Source of the DNA: Tsukamurella sp. M9C
GTDB lineage: Bacteria > Actinomycetota > Actinomycetes > Mycobacteriales > Mycobacteriaceae
Assembly: GCF_020169415.1 (NCBI RefSeq)
Contig: NZ_JAIULG010000002.1
Coordinates: forward strand, 186,001-250,000
Direction: 5' to 3'
DNA: 64,000 nucleotides
A program made the position numbers and the translations under genes. Below, in pieces: positions 29,821 through 41,072 of the stretch. The number at the start of each line of letters is the position of its first letter. Position 1 is the first letter of the stretch. The notes below the pieces were generated by a model. That model was not told the DNA's origin. It did no database searches and saw only the letters and a program-made list of their open reading frames with translations.

Positions 29821-30594
29821 GTGGTCGCAGCTCAGCCTCTCCATCAACGTCTCGCCGCGGAGTTCCGTGCGCGCATCTCCTCCGGTCGCTGGCCGGAGGG
29901 GGAGCAGGCACCCAGCGAGGCGCTCCTCTGTGAGGAGTTCGGCACCTCGCGCGGGCCGGTCCGCCAGGCGCTGGCCACTCTCCGCGCGGAGGGACTGATC
30001 GTCGGCGGCCAGGGCCGCTCGCCGATCGTCCGCCGCAACGTGCCCAGTCACAGCGCCAGCGCCCTCGGGTCGTTCACCGCCTGGGCCCGCGAACAGGGCC
30101 GCGAACCCGGACAGCGCACCACTCTGCAGGCCCGCGTGCCCGCGACGCCGGACCTCGCCGAACGGCTTCAGATCGAACCCGGTGAGCCGGTGCTCGAGCT
30201 CCGTCGCGTGCGGACGCTCGACGGCGCTCCGGCGCTGTGCGAGACCATGTTCTTCGTCTGGGCGCTGGGCAAGCGCCTCATGGAGTTCGACCCCGACTCC
30301 GGTTCGGTGAACCGCTTCCTGCTCGACGCGGGCGCCGACCTGTACGCCTCCACCCACCAGATCGACGCCGTTGCCGCGACCGCCGAGGACGCGGCGCAGC
30401 TCGGCCTGTCCGAGGGTGCCCCGCTGCTGCGGGTGCGCCGCACCACCACCGACGCCGCCGGCGACGTCGTCGAATACTCCGAGGACCGCTACGTCCCCGG
30501 CGTGACCACCGTGATCGTCGAGAACCGACTCTTCGCAGCGCCCACCGCGAACCCGCCCGCGCTGCGATCCGTACCCGTCAGGAGAGACGCATGA
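29821..30594 (+). CDS. GntR-family (HutC/UTRA) regulator of the phosphonate locus
   Basis: The 257-residue protein has an N-terminal winged HTH (LHQRLAAEFRARISSGRWPEGEQAPSEALLCEEFGTSRGPVRQALATLRAEGLI) and a UTRA ligand domain (ARVPATPDLAERLQIEPGEPVLELRRVRTLDGAPALCETMFF). GTG 29821 was chosen because the HTH homology begins there and a -10 lies just upstream; a longer frame runs through the promoter. It is divergent from the oxidoreductase/transporter genes and coupled (ATGA) to the phosphonatase-like gene. Confidence 0.85.
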   Translation: MVAAQPLHQRLAAEFRARISSGRWPEGEQAPSEALLCEEFGTSRGPVRQALATLRAEGLIVGGQGRSPIVRRNVPSHSASALGSFTAWAREQGREPGQRTTLQARVPATPDLAERLQIEPGEPVLELRRVRTLDGAPALCETMFFVWALGKRLMEFDPDSGSVNRFLLDAGADLYASTHQIDAVAATAEDAAQLGLSEGAPLLRVRRTTTDAAGDVVEYSEDRYVPGVTTVIVENRLFAAPTANPPALRSVPVRRDA

Positions 30595-31292
30595 CCGAAT
30601 CCGACCGCACCATCGAGCTCGTCGCGCTGGACATGGCCGGCACCACGATCGACGACGGCGGCGCCGTCTACGAGGCGCTGCGCGGCGCCGTCGAGGACGG
30701 CGGGGCCACCGTCGCGCAGGCCGACCTGCAGGTGTGGATGGGCACCGACAAGGTGGAGGCGATCACCAACCTGCTCCGCCTCGGCGGCGTCGAGCCCACC
30801 CCCGAGCGCGTGGACGCCGGCTTCGCCCGGTTCCGGGAGCGCCTGCAGTCCGCTTACTCGTCGACCCCGCCGACCGCGATCGACGGCGTGCCCGGCGCCC
30901 TCGCCGAGCTCCGGGGCCGGGGGATCAAGGTGGCCCTCACCACCGGGTTCGACGATGCCGTCGCCCTCCCGCTCCTCGCCGCGCTCGGCTGGAAGATCGG
31001 CGACGGTGCCGACGCGGTCGTCGATGCCGTGGTCACCACCTCCGACGTCGCCGCCGGCCGCCCGGCGCCGTACATGATCCACCGCGCGATGGAGCGGACC
31101 GGCGTCCGCGACGTGCGCCGCGTGCTCGCCGCCGGCGATACGGCCGTCGACGTGCAGGCGGCGAACAATGCCGGTGCCGTCTCCGTGGGAGTGCTCACAG
31201 GCAAGGCCGACCCGCAGGTGCTCGCCGACGCGGGCGCCGACCACGTGCTCGACGGCGTCGTCGACATTCCAGGGCTCCTCGTCACGCCCTAG
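30591..31292 (+). CDS. phosphonatase-like HAD hydrolase
   Basis: The 233-residue HAD enzyme is of the PhnX-like clade (TIGR03351). Diagnostic features are visible: nucleophile loop DMAGT with Asp14 instead of the usual DxDxT, a cap-domain lysine (Lys54 in MGTDKVEAI) that can form a Schiff base with the aldehyde, and Arg157 (AAGRPAPYMIH) in place of the usual motif III lysine. It should cleave the C-P bond of phosphonoacetaldehyde or its 1-hydroxy form, releasing phosphate. ATG 30591 overlaps the GntR stop. Confidence 0.85.
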   Translation: MTESDRTIELVALDMAGTTIDDGGAVYEALRGAVEDGGATVAQADLQVWMGTDKVEAITNLLRLGGVEPTPERVDAGFARFRERLQSAYSSTPPTAIDGVPGALAELRGRGIKVALTTGFDDAVALPLLAALGWKIGDGADAVVDAVVTTSDVAAGRPAPYMIHRAMERTGVRDVRRVLAAGDTAVDVQAANNAGAVSVGVLTGKADPQVLADAGADHVLDGVVDIPGLLVTP

Positions 31293-31421
31293 TCGAGCCG
31301 GTGCAGTTCCCTGCGATCAGCATCGCGTGAGATGACGGGCCCGGGCGCCCAGACGGACACCTAGCCCCGCCGGTTCACCAGTTCGGTGAGCGTGATCCTG
31401 AGAGAGGTCCGGGTTCCGGAG

Positions 31422-31670
31422 TCAGCGTCGCTCCGGCGTTGGATCGGAGAGTCCGCGACGATTGATCACCTGCAGATCTTCTTCACGCACGGTGACAACC
31501 GCCAGGGTTTCGTGGTCGGCATTCGTGAACTCGACCTCGTAGGAAGCGGGCGCGTCCTCGGGCGGGTACTGCGTGTAATCCATCACGACGGTGCCCTCGG
31601 CTCCCACGGGCAAGGCGTGCTCCTGCAGGGCGCGAACCAGTCGCACGATGTCGAATTCTTCGGGCTTCAT
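31422..31670 (-). CDS. DUF4926 small protein
   Basis: The 82-residue protein MKPEEFDIVRLVRALQEHALP..GAEGTVVMDY...YEVEFTNADHETLAVVTVREEDLQVI matches the DUF4926 pattern, a small SH3-like beta fold seen next to toxins and mobile genes. ATG 31670 follows GGGAGGTG at eight bases. An upstream ATG at 31688 has TATCCT at -12 to -7 and could be a leaderless alternative adding six residues. No partner toxin lies beside it here. Confidence 0.7.
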   Translation of the reverse strand: MKPEEFDIVRLVRALQEHALPVGAEGTVVMDYTQYPPEDAPASYEVEFTNADHETLAVVTVREEDLQVINRRGLSDPTPERR

Positions 31671-31859
31671 TGCGCTGACACCTCCCATCTCGACAGGATA
31701 GAGGCACGCGTCGTACGACTCCGCCTTCGTTTCGACCCTGCGCACGCGCCACGCCGCCGGCCTTGCGATCGGTGCCGCCATCGGATCAACGGAAGACGGG
31801 CTCGTCAGCATTCGCCGGGGCGCCGTTGACCGGTGCGAGATCGACTTCGATGCAATGAC

Positions 31860-33641
31860 CTAGAACGGTGGCGGCTGGAGGGGTGCGGTGTCGTCGTACT
31901 CCTCGCCGGCCGACTCGGCGCAAGCATGTTCGTGTTCCCGTTGCCGGACTTCGGATTCGACCTTCTGTCGTTCGTGGTTCCGGTGGCGCAGGAGCTGGTT
32001 CTCCGCGCGGAGGGCGCGGCGGGCTTTCGCGCGTCGTTTCGCGGCGGTGGTGAGTCCGTCGGGGTTCTTGGGTTTCGGCGGCGCGGGTTCGGGGACGTCC
32101 CAGATGATCCGTTCGAGCCCCGGCAGGAGGTCGCGGGCGGTTCCGGGTGGGACGGTGTGCACTCCTCCCGCGGGGTGTCGCCATTCGACGGTGCCGTCGA
32201 GTAGGAGGTCGGAGAGCCAGCCGGTCTCCGTCTTGATGCGGTGGTGGAAACCGCACAGCGGTACCAGGTTCCCTGGTGAACCATGGCCGGCGACGGTGGT
32301 GGCTCCGCCTTCGGTGGGCTGATGGTGGTCGTACTCGGTGACGTGGTCGGCCTGGCAGCGGTCCGACGGCGTGCTGCAGCCGGGGAAGACGCAGGTGGGG
32401 TAGGTCAGGCGCATGACCAGTAGCTGGTACCAGGTGGGCCGGTAGCCCCCGGCGCCGCGGGCGTGGACCTCCCCGGTCGCCGGGTTGCGGCGACCGACGA
32501 CCCGCCACTGCGTCTCCATCGCGGCGATCATCTCCCGCGCCTGTTCGACGGTGACCGGGCCGGTGATGCCAGGATCCCCGGTGAGGATCACTGCCCCGCG
32601 GCCCGCATCGATGCCGCTGCTGTCGGGATCGCCCGCGTCGACCTCGGCGTCGGGGTCCGGCGTGAACAGATCGGGATCGGGTTCGGGCGGAGCCGCATCG
32701 TGATCGTGCGCGTCAGCGGCGTCGGCCGTGCCACTGGCCATGGCATCGGCGAGGTCGGATTCGTTGAGGACGATCACTGCCAGGGCCCGGATCTCCTGCG
32801 ACACCGCACCGGTGCGCGGACGAGCTTGACGCAGGTCGCAGGATTCCTTGCCGCACAGGCATGCCAGGGCCTCGTAGCCCTCGGCCAGGGCGACGAGCGC
32901 GGCGACCTGCCGCTGCCCCAGGGTGCGGCCGTCGTCCCGGCACACCGACTGCGCCACCGGACCGATGAGCGCGGACAACCGCAACGCCTCGTGCTTCGGC
33001 ATCACCGCCTCCAGATCGACCAAGCCGTCCGCGCGGGTATGGAACTCGAGCCGCTCCCGCGGCGGCGCCGGAGGTGTTTCCCGCGCCGCTGCGGGATCGA
33101 GCCGGACCAGGACACCTTTCGCCGCGTCCGTCACCGCCCGCACCGACAGCGACTGCCCGCTGCGGGCGGTGAGCCAGGCCGTGATCCTTTCGTCGAAAGC
33201 CAGCGCGACGTCCTCGTCGACAACGGCCGCGGATGCGCGTAGCACCTCCCGTACCACCGCCGGGCTCACCACCCCGGCCGCGAACAACTCGAACACCCGC
33301 GGGCAGCGCTCCCGCAGATCCAACCCACGATGCACCGCCGATCCGGCAGCCGTCCGCCCGATCCCGAGGGCGGCGCCGACCTCCGCGACCAACTCATCCC
33401 AATCGTCGACGAACCGACGCGACGTTTCCTCCCGCACCCGCCGAGCATCATCCCGCAGGTCGTAGAGCCTGGTCAGCACCGCCGCCCGCTCCGCCTCCAA
33501 CCGGTTCTGCTCCACCGTCAGCCGCCGCAACCGCGTCACCGCGCCGGCCGCGCTGAGCCCGGACACCGCGCCGTCGAACACCGCGGGCAGCGGGGTGGCA
33601 ACTCGCCTCCCCAGTGCGAACGCATCGTCCGAATAGCTCAT
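31860..33641 (-). CDS. 13E12-repeat (DUF222) HNH endonuclease family protein
   Basis: The 593-residue protein has an N-terminal DUF222 domain (helical, about residues 25-270), a variable acidic Asp/Pro-rich linker (about 300-350) and a C-terminal HNH nuclease domain: CVFPGC, DHVTEYDHHQPTEGGATT, NLVPLCGFHHRIKTET. A basic coiled tail (AAKRRAKARRALRAENQLLRHRNHERQK) follows. Such multi-copy genes are widespread in Corynebacteriales and of unknown role, perhaps mobile. ATG 33641 has TAGAAT at -13 to -8 upstream. Confidence 0.88.
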   Translation of the reverse strand: MSYSDDAFALGRRVATPLPAVFDGAVSGLSAAGAVTRLRRLTVEQNRLEAERAAVLTRLYDLRDDARRVREETSRRFVDDWDELVAEVGAALGIGRTAAGSAVHRGLDLRERCPRVFELFAAGVVSPAVVREVLRASAAVVDEDVALAFDERITAWLTARSGQSLSVRAVTDAAKGVLVRLDPAAARETPPAPPRERLEFHTRADGLVDLEAVMPKHEALRLSALIGPVAQSVCRDDGRTLGQRQVAALVALAEGYEALACLCGKESCDLRQARPRTGAVSQEIRALAVIVLNESDLADAMASGTADAADAHDHDAAPPEPDPDLFTPDPDAEVDAGDPDSSGIDAGRGAVILTGDPGITGPVTVEQAREMIAAMETQWRVVGRRNPATGEVHARGAGGYRPTWYQLLVMRLTYPTCVFPGCSTPSDRCQADHVTEYDHHQPTEGGATTVAGHGSPGNLVPLCGFHHRIKTETGWLSDLLLDGTVEWRHPAGGVHTVPPGTARDLLPGLERIIWDVPEPAPPKPKNPDGLTTAAKRRAKARRALRAENQLLRHRNHERQKVESEVRQREHEHACAESAGEEYDDTAPLQPPPF

Positions 33642-33648
33642 ACCTTCT

Positions 33649-33654
33649 ATTCTA
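33649..33654 (-). promoter_or_regulatory. -10 hexamer (TAGAAT) of the DUF222 gene
   Basis: On the minus strand TAGAAT is at -13 to -8 before ATG 33641, a leaderless start. Confidence 0.5.
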
Positions 33655-33769
33655 GGAGCCTACATCGAACGAAGATAGGTCTTGACACCATCTTTCTAGG
33701 CTGACATCGCACACTGGCAATTCGCGCCAGTGCGGTCGATGCAAGTTCAATTCCTTGCGGATATGACGA

Positions 33770-34459
33770 TCAAGCCTCCGGACTTGCGGGCATGCGAGCG
33801 TCGAGGAGTAGTCCAGCGATCCCGGTGGCCATGAGTGCGCCGCTGATCACGACGAGCCACGGGGAGGACTCCCCGGTCAGCGCGTCGCCCAGCAGCACGA
33901 CCGCGATGGTGCCGGGCGCGAGGCCCGCCACCGTCGCGCCGAAGTACGGCCAGAAGGGCACCGGGGACAGCGCCGAGGCGTAGTTGACGAGGGAGAACGG
34001 CGCGGCCGCGATGAGCCGCAGCGACCCGACGGCCAGCCACCCTCGCGCCCGGAGCCGGGCCGCGATCGGCGCGTAGGCGCGGTGCTCGCGGGCGCGGGCG
34101 ATCACGCGCGACGGGTGGCGCCGGTCGATCTCCCGGACGCCGAGGAAGGCGATCGAGGCCGCGACGATCGACGCCGCCATGCAGACCGCGATGCCGACGA
34201 CCGGCCCGAACAGGAAGCCCGCCGAGACGGTGAACACGGTGCGGGGGATCGGGAACACCGTGATCACGGCGTGCGCCACGAAGAACAGGGCGAGGAACCA
34301 CGGGCCGGTCGAATCCGCCCAGGCCCGAATGGTGGCCGCGCCGGGGTGCGGGAGGAGCATGCCGAGCGCGACGAGTCCGAGGATCACGGCACCGCCGACG
34401 ACCGCCCGGACCACCAGTCCGCGGTCGCCGGGCCGGATCCGAGAGTCGTTGGCACCCAC
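33770..34459 (-). CDS. TVP38/TMEM64-family membrane protein
   Basis: The 229-residue protein has about five membrane helices. The VTT-domain core is visible: ITVFPIPRTVFTVSAGFLFGPVVGIAVCMAASIVAASIAFLGVREIDRRHPSRVI and SLRLIAAAPFSLVNYASALSPVPFWPYFGATVAGLAPGTIAVVLLG. These DedA-superfamily proteins are linked to lipid scrambling. GTG 34459 has TAGGGT at -12 to -7. It is divergent from mutA. Confidence 0.88.
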   Translation of the reverse strand: MGANDSRIRPGDRGLVVRAVVGGAVILGLVALGMLLPHPGAATIRAWADSTGPWFLALFFVAHAVITVFPIPRTVFTVSAGFLFGPVVGIAVCMAASIVAASIAFLGVREIDRRHPSRVIARAREHRAYAPIAARLRARGWLAVGSLRLIAAAPFSLVNYASALSPVPFWPYFGATVAGLAPGTIAVVLLGDALTGESSPWLVVISGALMATGIAGLLLDARMPASPEA

Positions 34460-34465
34460 GGGACG

Positions 34466-34471
34466 ACCCTA
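34466..34471 (-). promoter_or_regulatory. -10 hexamer (TAGGGT) of the TVP38 gene
   Basis: TAGGGT on the minus strand is exactly -12 to -7 before GTG 34459. Confidence 0.5.
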
Positions 34472-34579
34472 CTGGGGCGTAGCAACAGCAATCGGTTAAC
34501 GTGGGTTCTCGGCCGCCGATGTGACGCGACGGTCGGTGCGCGGTCGTGCGTGTGCGCGGCCACAGGCGAGGAGGCCCAC

Positions 34580-36373
34580 GTGGTGGACAGTCCCTTTCAG
34601 GCATGGCGCGAGTCCGTGGGCGCCGTGCTCGCGAAGTCGCGCGGCGGCACGCCGCCCGAGGACCCGATCGCCGCGCTGACCACCCTCACCGAGGACGACG
34701 GCGTGCAGATCGCACCCCTGTACTCGCAGCGCGACGAGCTCCCGGAGGCCCCGCTGCCCGGCGCCTTCCCCTTCGTTCGCGGCGGCAACCCCACCCCGGA
34801 TGTCCGCCTGGGTTGGAAGGTTGCCGAGCGGTTCGACGCGACCACCGACTCCGCCGACGTGCTCGGCGCCCTGGAGTCCGGCGCGAGCGCCCTCTGGTTC
34901 ACCCGCCCCGACCCGGCGCCGCTCCTCGACGGCGTCTACCCGGACATGGCGCCGATCCTGCTCACCGCCGGCGGCCGGGCCGCCGAGGCCGCGGCGCAGG
35001 TGTACGCCGCGCTGGACAAGGCCGCGGAGTCCGACGCCTACCGCGCCGACCTGGTCCGCGTCAGCCTCGGCGCAGCCCCGCTGACCTCGCAGGTGGTCGG
35101 CCGCGCCGACGTCTCCCTCGACGAGGCCGTCGAGCTGGCCCGCGCCGCCGACGCCCGCACCGAGGACGTCCGCGCCCTCGTCGCCGACGGTGCCGACCTG
35201 CACAACGCCGGCGCAACCGCCGCCCAGGAGCTGGGCCTGACGGCCGCCGCCGCCCTCGATCAGGTGCGCGCCCTCACCGCGGCCGGCCTGACCACCGCTG
35301 CTGCGCTGAACCAGCTCACGATCCGCCTGGCCGCCACCGACGACCAGTTCCTCACCCTCGCCAAGATCCGCGCCTGGCGCACCGTCTGGGCCCGCGTCGC
35401 GCAGCACCTCGGCGCACCCGAGGCCGGCAACGCGCCCGTGCACGCCGTCACCTCGCTCGCCGCGACCACGCAGCGCGACCCCTGGGTGAACCTGCTCCGC
35501 ACCACCGTCGCCGCCTTCGGCGCCGGCCTCGGCGGCGCGGACTACGTCACCACCCTCGACTACGACGAGGCCCTGCCCGGCGGTATCGAGGGCTACTCGC
35601 CCGCCTTCGCCCGGCGCATCGCCCGGAACACGCAGCTGCTGCTCCTCGAGGAGTCGAATCTCGGCCGGGTCGTCGACCCCGGCGCCGGCTCGTGGCACGT
35701 CGAGTCCCTCACCGACGACCTCGCCCGCGCGGCGTGGGGCGTCTTCCAGTCCGCCGAGGCCGCGGGTGGCTTCGCCCGGGGCGCCGCGGAGGAGACCGTC
35801 GCGACACAGCTGGGAGACTCCGCCGACCGCCGCGACGCCGCCGTCGCACGACGCGCGCGCAAGCTCACCGGCGTCAACGAGTTCCCGAACCTCGCCGAGC
35901 CGCCGATCGCCCCGTCGGCGGCGACCAACGGCCCCGTCGTGCGGTCGTACGCCGCGCCGTTCGAGTCCCTGCGCGCCCGGTCCGACGCGTTCCTGCGTGA
36001 GCACGGCGTCCGCCCCCGGATCCGGATGGTGACCATCGGCACCGTCGCGCAGTACAACGGCCGGTCCACGTTCCTGACGAACCTGCTCGCCTCCGGCGGC
36101 ATCGAGACCGTCCTGGACGCGGCCGAGCAGGCCGCCGGCGCCGCCACGCTCGACGGTTCGCCGGGCGCGCGGATAGCCGCCCTGGCCGGATCCGACCCCG
36201 GTTACGCCGAGGAGGGCGAGGCCCTGGCCCGCTCGCTGCGCGAGGAGGGCGCCCTCGTGCTGCTCGCGGGCGCGCCGGGCACCGTCGACGACGGCCTGAT
36301 CGACATCTACCTGCACGCGAAGATCGACGCGGCCGCCGCGCTCGACGATCTGCTGACCCGGCTGGGGGCCTGA
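34580..36373 (+). CDS. mutA: methylmalonyl-CoA mutase small (beta) subunit
   Basis: The 597-residue non-catalytic subunit pairs with MutB. The TIM-barrel half is present ([79 protein letters not shown]). The C-terminal cobalamin-like domain ([32 protein letters not shown]) lacks DxHxxG, as expected for this subunit. GTG 34580 or 34583 both fit GAGGAGG at 34568-34574. It is one base from mutB and corresponds to Rv1492. Confidence 0.95.
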   Translation: MVDSPFQAWRESVGAVLAKSRGGTPPEDPIAALTTLTEDDGVQIAPLYSQRDELPEAPLPGAFPFVRGGNPTPDVRLGWKVAERFDATTDSADVLGALESGASALWFTRPDPAPLLDGVYPDMAPILLTAGGRAAEAAAQVYAALDKAAESDAYRADLVRVSLGAAPLTSQVVGRADVSLDEAVELARAADARTEDVRALVADGADLHNAGATAAQELGLTAAAALDQVRALTAAGLTTAAALNQLTIRLAATDDQFLTLAKIRAWRTVWARVAQHLGAPEAGNAPVHAVTSLAATTQRDPWVNLLRTTVAAFGAGLGGADYVTTLDYDEALPGGIEGYSPAFARRIARNTQLLLLEESNLGRVVDPGAGSWHVESLTDDLARAAWGVFQSAEAAGGFARGAAEETVATQLGDSADRRDAAVARRARKLTGVNEFPNLAEPPIAPSAATNGPVVRSYAAPFESLRARSDAFLREHGVRPRIRMVTIGTVAQYNGRSTFLTNLLASGGIETVLDAAEQAAGAATLDGSPGARIAALAGSDPGYAEEGEALARSLREEGALVLLAGAPGTVDDGLIDIYLHAKIDAAAALDDLLTRLGA

Positions 36374-36374
36374 G

Positions 36375-38614
<2,240 letters not shown>

Positions 38615-38618
<4 letters not shown>

Positions 38619-39598
38619 TCACCGTCGCCGAACTCGCGGACGGGGTCCGGGCCGACAAGCGCGCCGTGCTGGCGCGCGCCATCACCCTCGTCGAGTCCCG
38701 GCGCCCCGACCACCAGGCCCTCGCGCAGGAGCTGCTGCTCGAGGTGACGCCGGGGCCGGACGCGCCGATCGCTACCCGGGTGGGGATCACCGGCGTGCCC
38801 GGGGTGGGGAAGTCGACCACCATCGAGGCGCTGGGCAACCACCTGATCTCGTTGGGGCACAAGGTCGCCGTGCTCGCGGTGGACCCGTCGTCCACCCGCA
38901 GCGGCGGCTCCATCCTGGGCGACAAGACCCGCATGGGCACCCTCGCCGTCAACCCGCGTGCGTACATCCGGCCCTCGCCCACCTCGGGCACGCTCGGCGG
39001 CGTCGCGAAGGCCACGCGCGAGACCATGGTGCTCATGGAGGCCGCCGGCTTCGACGTGATCCTGGTCGAGACCGTCGGCGTCGGGCAGTCCGAGGTCACC
39101 GTCGCGAACATGGTCGACACCTTCACCTTCCTCACCCTCGCGCGCACCGGCGACCAGCTGCAGGGCATCAAGAAGGGCGTGCTCGAGCTCGCCGACGTGG
39201 TGGCCGTCAACAAGGCCGACGGGGACCACGTGGTCGAGGCGCGCGTCGCCGCCCGCGAGCTGTCGAGCGCGCTGCGCCTGATCCACCCGCGCGGCTCCCT
39301 GTGGCGCCCGCCCGTGCTCACGCAGAGCGCCGTCGAGGGCACCGGCATCCCCGAGTTCTGGGACGCCGTCCTGCGGCACCGCAGCACGCTGCAGGAGGCG
39401 GGGGAGTTCGACCGTCGCCGACGGCAGCAGCAGGTGGACTGGACCTGGACGATGGTCCGGGACGCGATCCTCGGCCGCGTCGAGCACTCCGACGGTGTGC
39501 GGTCCGTCCGGTCCGAGGTCGAGGCCTCCGTGCAGGACGGCTCGCTGACGCCGGCCCTCGCCGCGCAGCGCATCCTCGACGCCTTCGACGGGCACTGA
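38615..39598 (+). CDS. meaB: MeaB/ArgK G-protein chaperone of methylmalonyl-CoA mutase
   Basis: The 327-residue P-loop GTPase guards cofactor loading of MutAB. Visible motifs: Walker [15 protein letters not shown]-type Walker B segment [31 protein letters not shown] and the base-recognition motif NKAD. GTG 38615 overlaps the mutB stop. It is the third gene of the mut operon and corresponds to Rv1496. Confidence 0.95.
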
Positions 39599-39612
39599 CC
39601 GGTACGGACGCC

Positions 39613-40011
39613 GTGCCCGAGCTCACGCCGCAGGAGGACGCGAACCGTCGGCTCCTGCGGGCGCGGGACGCGATGGACCGGCGCTACGCGGAGCCGCTCG
39701 ACGTCGCGGCGGTCGCGCGGATCGCCCTCATGTCGCCCGCCCACTTCTCCCGGGAGTTCGCCGCCGCCTTCGGTGAGACGCCGCACCGGTACCTGCAGCG
39801 GCGCCGGATCGAGCGGGCCATGGCGCGGCTGCCCGACACCGACCGCGCGATCACCGAGATCGCCTACGAGGTCGGCTTCGGCTCGTCCGGCACGTTCAGC
39901 CGGACCTTCCGCGCGATCGTCGGGCGCTCGCCGTCGGAGTACCGGCGCGACGTGGCGCCGGTGCGCGCCCCGGGCTGCGTCGTGCGGGCGTGGACCCGTC
40001 CCGCGCACTGA
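39613..40011 (+). CDS. AraC-type HTH regulator, single domain
   Basis: The 132-residue protein is essentially only the double-HTH AraC domain: LLRARDAMDRRYAEPLDVAAVARIALMSPAHFSREFAAAFGETPHRYLQRRRIERAMARL, then ITEIAYEVGFGSSGTFSRTFRAIVGRSPSEYRRD. GTG 39613 is the most plausible start, 14 bases after meaB. It lacks an effector domain. It probably regulates the following glyoxalase-like gene 48 bases downstream, an arrangement common for such stand-alone AraC domains with VOC proteins. Confidence 0.82.
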   Translation: MPELTPQEDANRRLLRARDAMDRRYAEPLDVAAVARIALMSPAHFSREFAAAFGETPHRYLQRRRIERAMARLPDTDRAITEIAYEVGFGSSGTFSRTFRAIVGRSPSEYRRDVAPVRAPGCVVRAWTRPAH

Positions 40012-40046
40012 GCAGTTTCGGATAAGCGGAGCCCGCGCGGGCTTCG

Positions 40047-40052
40047 TAGGCT
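40047..40052 (+). promoter_or_regulatory. -10 hexamer (TAGGCT) of the VOC gene
   Basis: TAGGCT lies at -13 to -8 before ATG 40060, consistent with a leaderless mRNA. Confidence 0.45.
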
Positions 40053-40059
40053 CAGTCGC

Positions 40060-40518
40060 ATGTTCACCTCGATCGCCATCACCTCCGTCTTCGTCCTCGA
40101 CCAGGACGAGGCCCTCGACTTCTACGTCGGCAAACTGGGTTTCGAAGTCCACGACGACGTCGACATGGGTTTCATGCGCTGGCTCACCATCGCCCTGCCG
40201 TCGGACCCCCAGCGCGAACTGGTGCTGGAGGTCCCCGGCGTGGGCGGCGGGAGCCCGGAGACCACCGCCGCGCAGCGGGATCTGTTGACCAAGGGCGCGC
40301 TCGGCGTGGCCTGCATCCTCAACACCGACGACTGCCGCGGCGTCTTCGAGAAGCTGAGCGCGCAGGGCGTCGAGTTCACCGAGGAGCCGCAGGAGCAGCC
40401 CTACGGCATCGACTGCGCGCTGCGGGACCCGTTCGGTAACCACATCCGGATCACCCAGCGCAAGCAGGGCCCCGTCGAGGTCACGCAGGCCGACGTGGAC
40501 CGCTGGTCCGGAGCGTGA
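40060..40518 (+). CDS. VOC-family (glyoxalase-like) protein
   Basis: The 152-residue protein has paired beta-alpha-beta-beta-beta VOC modules: TSIAITSVFVLDQDEALDFYVGKLGFEVHDDVDMGFMRWLTIALP and the C-terminal LRDPFGNHIRITQ, with GxxxDPxGN signature. The metal-type Glu/His are partly present. It may be a dioxygenase-like, glyoxalase-like or antibiotic-binding protein; the neighbour AraC-type regulator suggests an inducible function. No specific substrate. Confidence 0.82.
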   Translation: MFTSIAITSVFVLDQDEALDFYVGKLGFEVHDDVDMGFMRWLTIALPSDPQRELVLEVPGVGGGSPETTAAQRDLLTKGALGVACILNTDDCRGVFEKLSAQGVEFTEEPQEQPYGIDCALRDPFGNHIRITQRKQGPVEVTQADVDRWSGA

Positions 40519-40545
40519 CCGGCTGATCCGTGCCACGATGGGGCC

Positions 40546-41013
40546 ATGTCGGCACTGGTGATCTGCGCGTCCAAGCACCACGGCAACACCCGGAAGGTGG
40601 CCGATCGGATCGGCGGGGTCCTGAACGCCCCGGTTCTCGCGCCGGGGGAGGTGACGGCGGAGCAGATCGACGCGGCCGACCTGGTCGGCTTCGGCTCGGG
40701 CGTGTACTGGATGGCCTTCGACCCCGCGCTACTCCGTCTCGTTCGCAGCCTCCCGGCGAAGCCGCGCGGAACGGCTTTCGTCTACGCCACCAGCGGCCTG
40801 CCGGAGACGCCGCTGCGCCGGTACACCCGCACGCTCGCGGACCTCCTCACCGACGCCGGCTTCCGGCTCGCGCCCGACCTGTTCCACTGCCGCGGACTCG
40901 ACACGATGGGACCGTTCGGCCTGGTCGGCGGCGTGAACAAGGGGCGTCCCAGCGCGGCCGACCTCGCGGACGCCGAGGACTTCGCGCGCGGGCTGCAGGA
41001 TTTGCGGGGATAA
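40546..41013 (+). CDS. flavodoxin-like protein
   Basis: The 155-residue protein has the flavodoxin phosphate loop ASKHHGNTRKVA (about residues 8-19), SGVYWMAFDPALLRLV and TSGLPETPLRRYTRTL, typical of FMN-binding flavodoxin-fold proteins. Electron partner unknown. It lies 60 bases upstream of the ThDP enzyme operon and reads in the same direction. A CRP-type site separates the two, so they are probably different transcription units. Confidence 0.78.
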   Translation: MSALVICASKHHGNTRKVADRIGGVLNAPVLAPGEVTAEQIDAADLVGFGSGVYWMAFDPALLRLVRSLPAKPRGTAFVYATSGLPETPLRRYTRTLADLLTDAGFRLAPDLFHCRGLDTMGPFGLVGGVNKGRPSAADLADAEDFARGLQDLRG

Positions 41014-41037
41014 TCGGACGGCGTTCGCCTGGTCGGT

Positions 41038-41053
41038 TGTGATTGCGATCACA
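41038..41053 (+). promoter_or_regulatory. CRP/GlxR site over the ThDP-KAS III promoter
   Basis: TGTGATTGCGATCACA is a perfect match to the CRP-family consensus TGTGA-N6-TCACA, with 7-base perfect arms. It spans -35 to -20 relative to the predicted leaderless start at GTG 41073 (-10 TACTGT at 41060-41065). In Corynebacteriales this site is bound by GlxR/Rv3676-type cAMP receptor proteins. Its place over the -35 suggests repression. Confidence 0.65.
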
Positions 41054-41059
41054 CCGGCC

Positions 41060-41065
41060 TACTGT
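41060..41065 (+). promoter_or_regulatory. -10 hexamer (TACTGT) of the ThDP enzyme operon
   Basis: TACTGT is at -13 to -8 before GTG 41073, the same hexamer and spacing as at 3895. It decides the start among TTG 41043, GTG 41064 and GTG 41073. Confidence 0.5.
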
Positions 41066-41072
41066 GAGGCTT

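Noticed and set aside
31860-33641. HNH protein as part of a defence or restriction system
   Set aside because: DUF222/13E12 proteins are common stand-alone genes in this order and no methylase, helicase or other defence partner is adjacent.
34460-34579. Possible B12 riboswitch ahead of mutA
   Set aside because: The gap is only 120 bases, no adenosylcobalamin box was seen, and GAGGAGG gives normal initiation.
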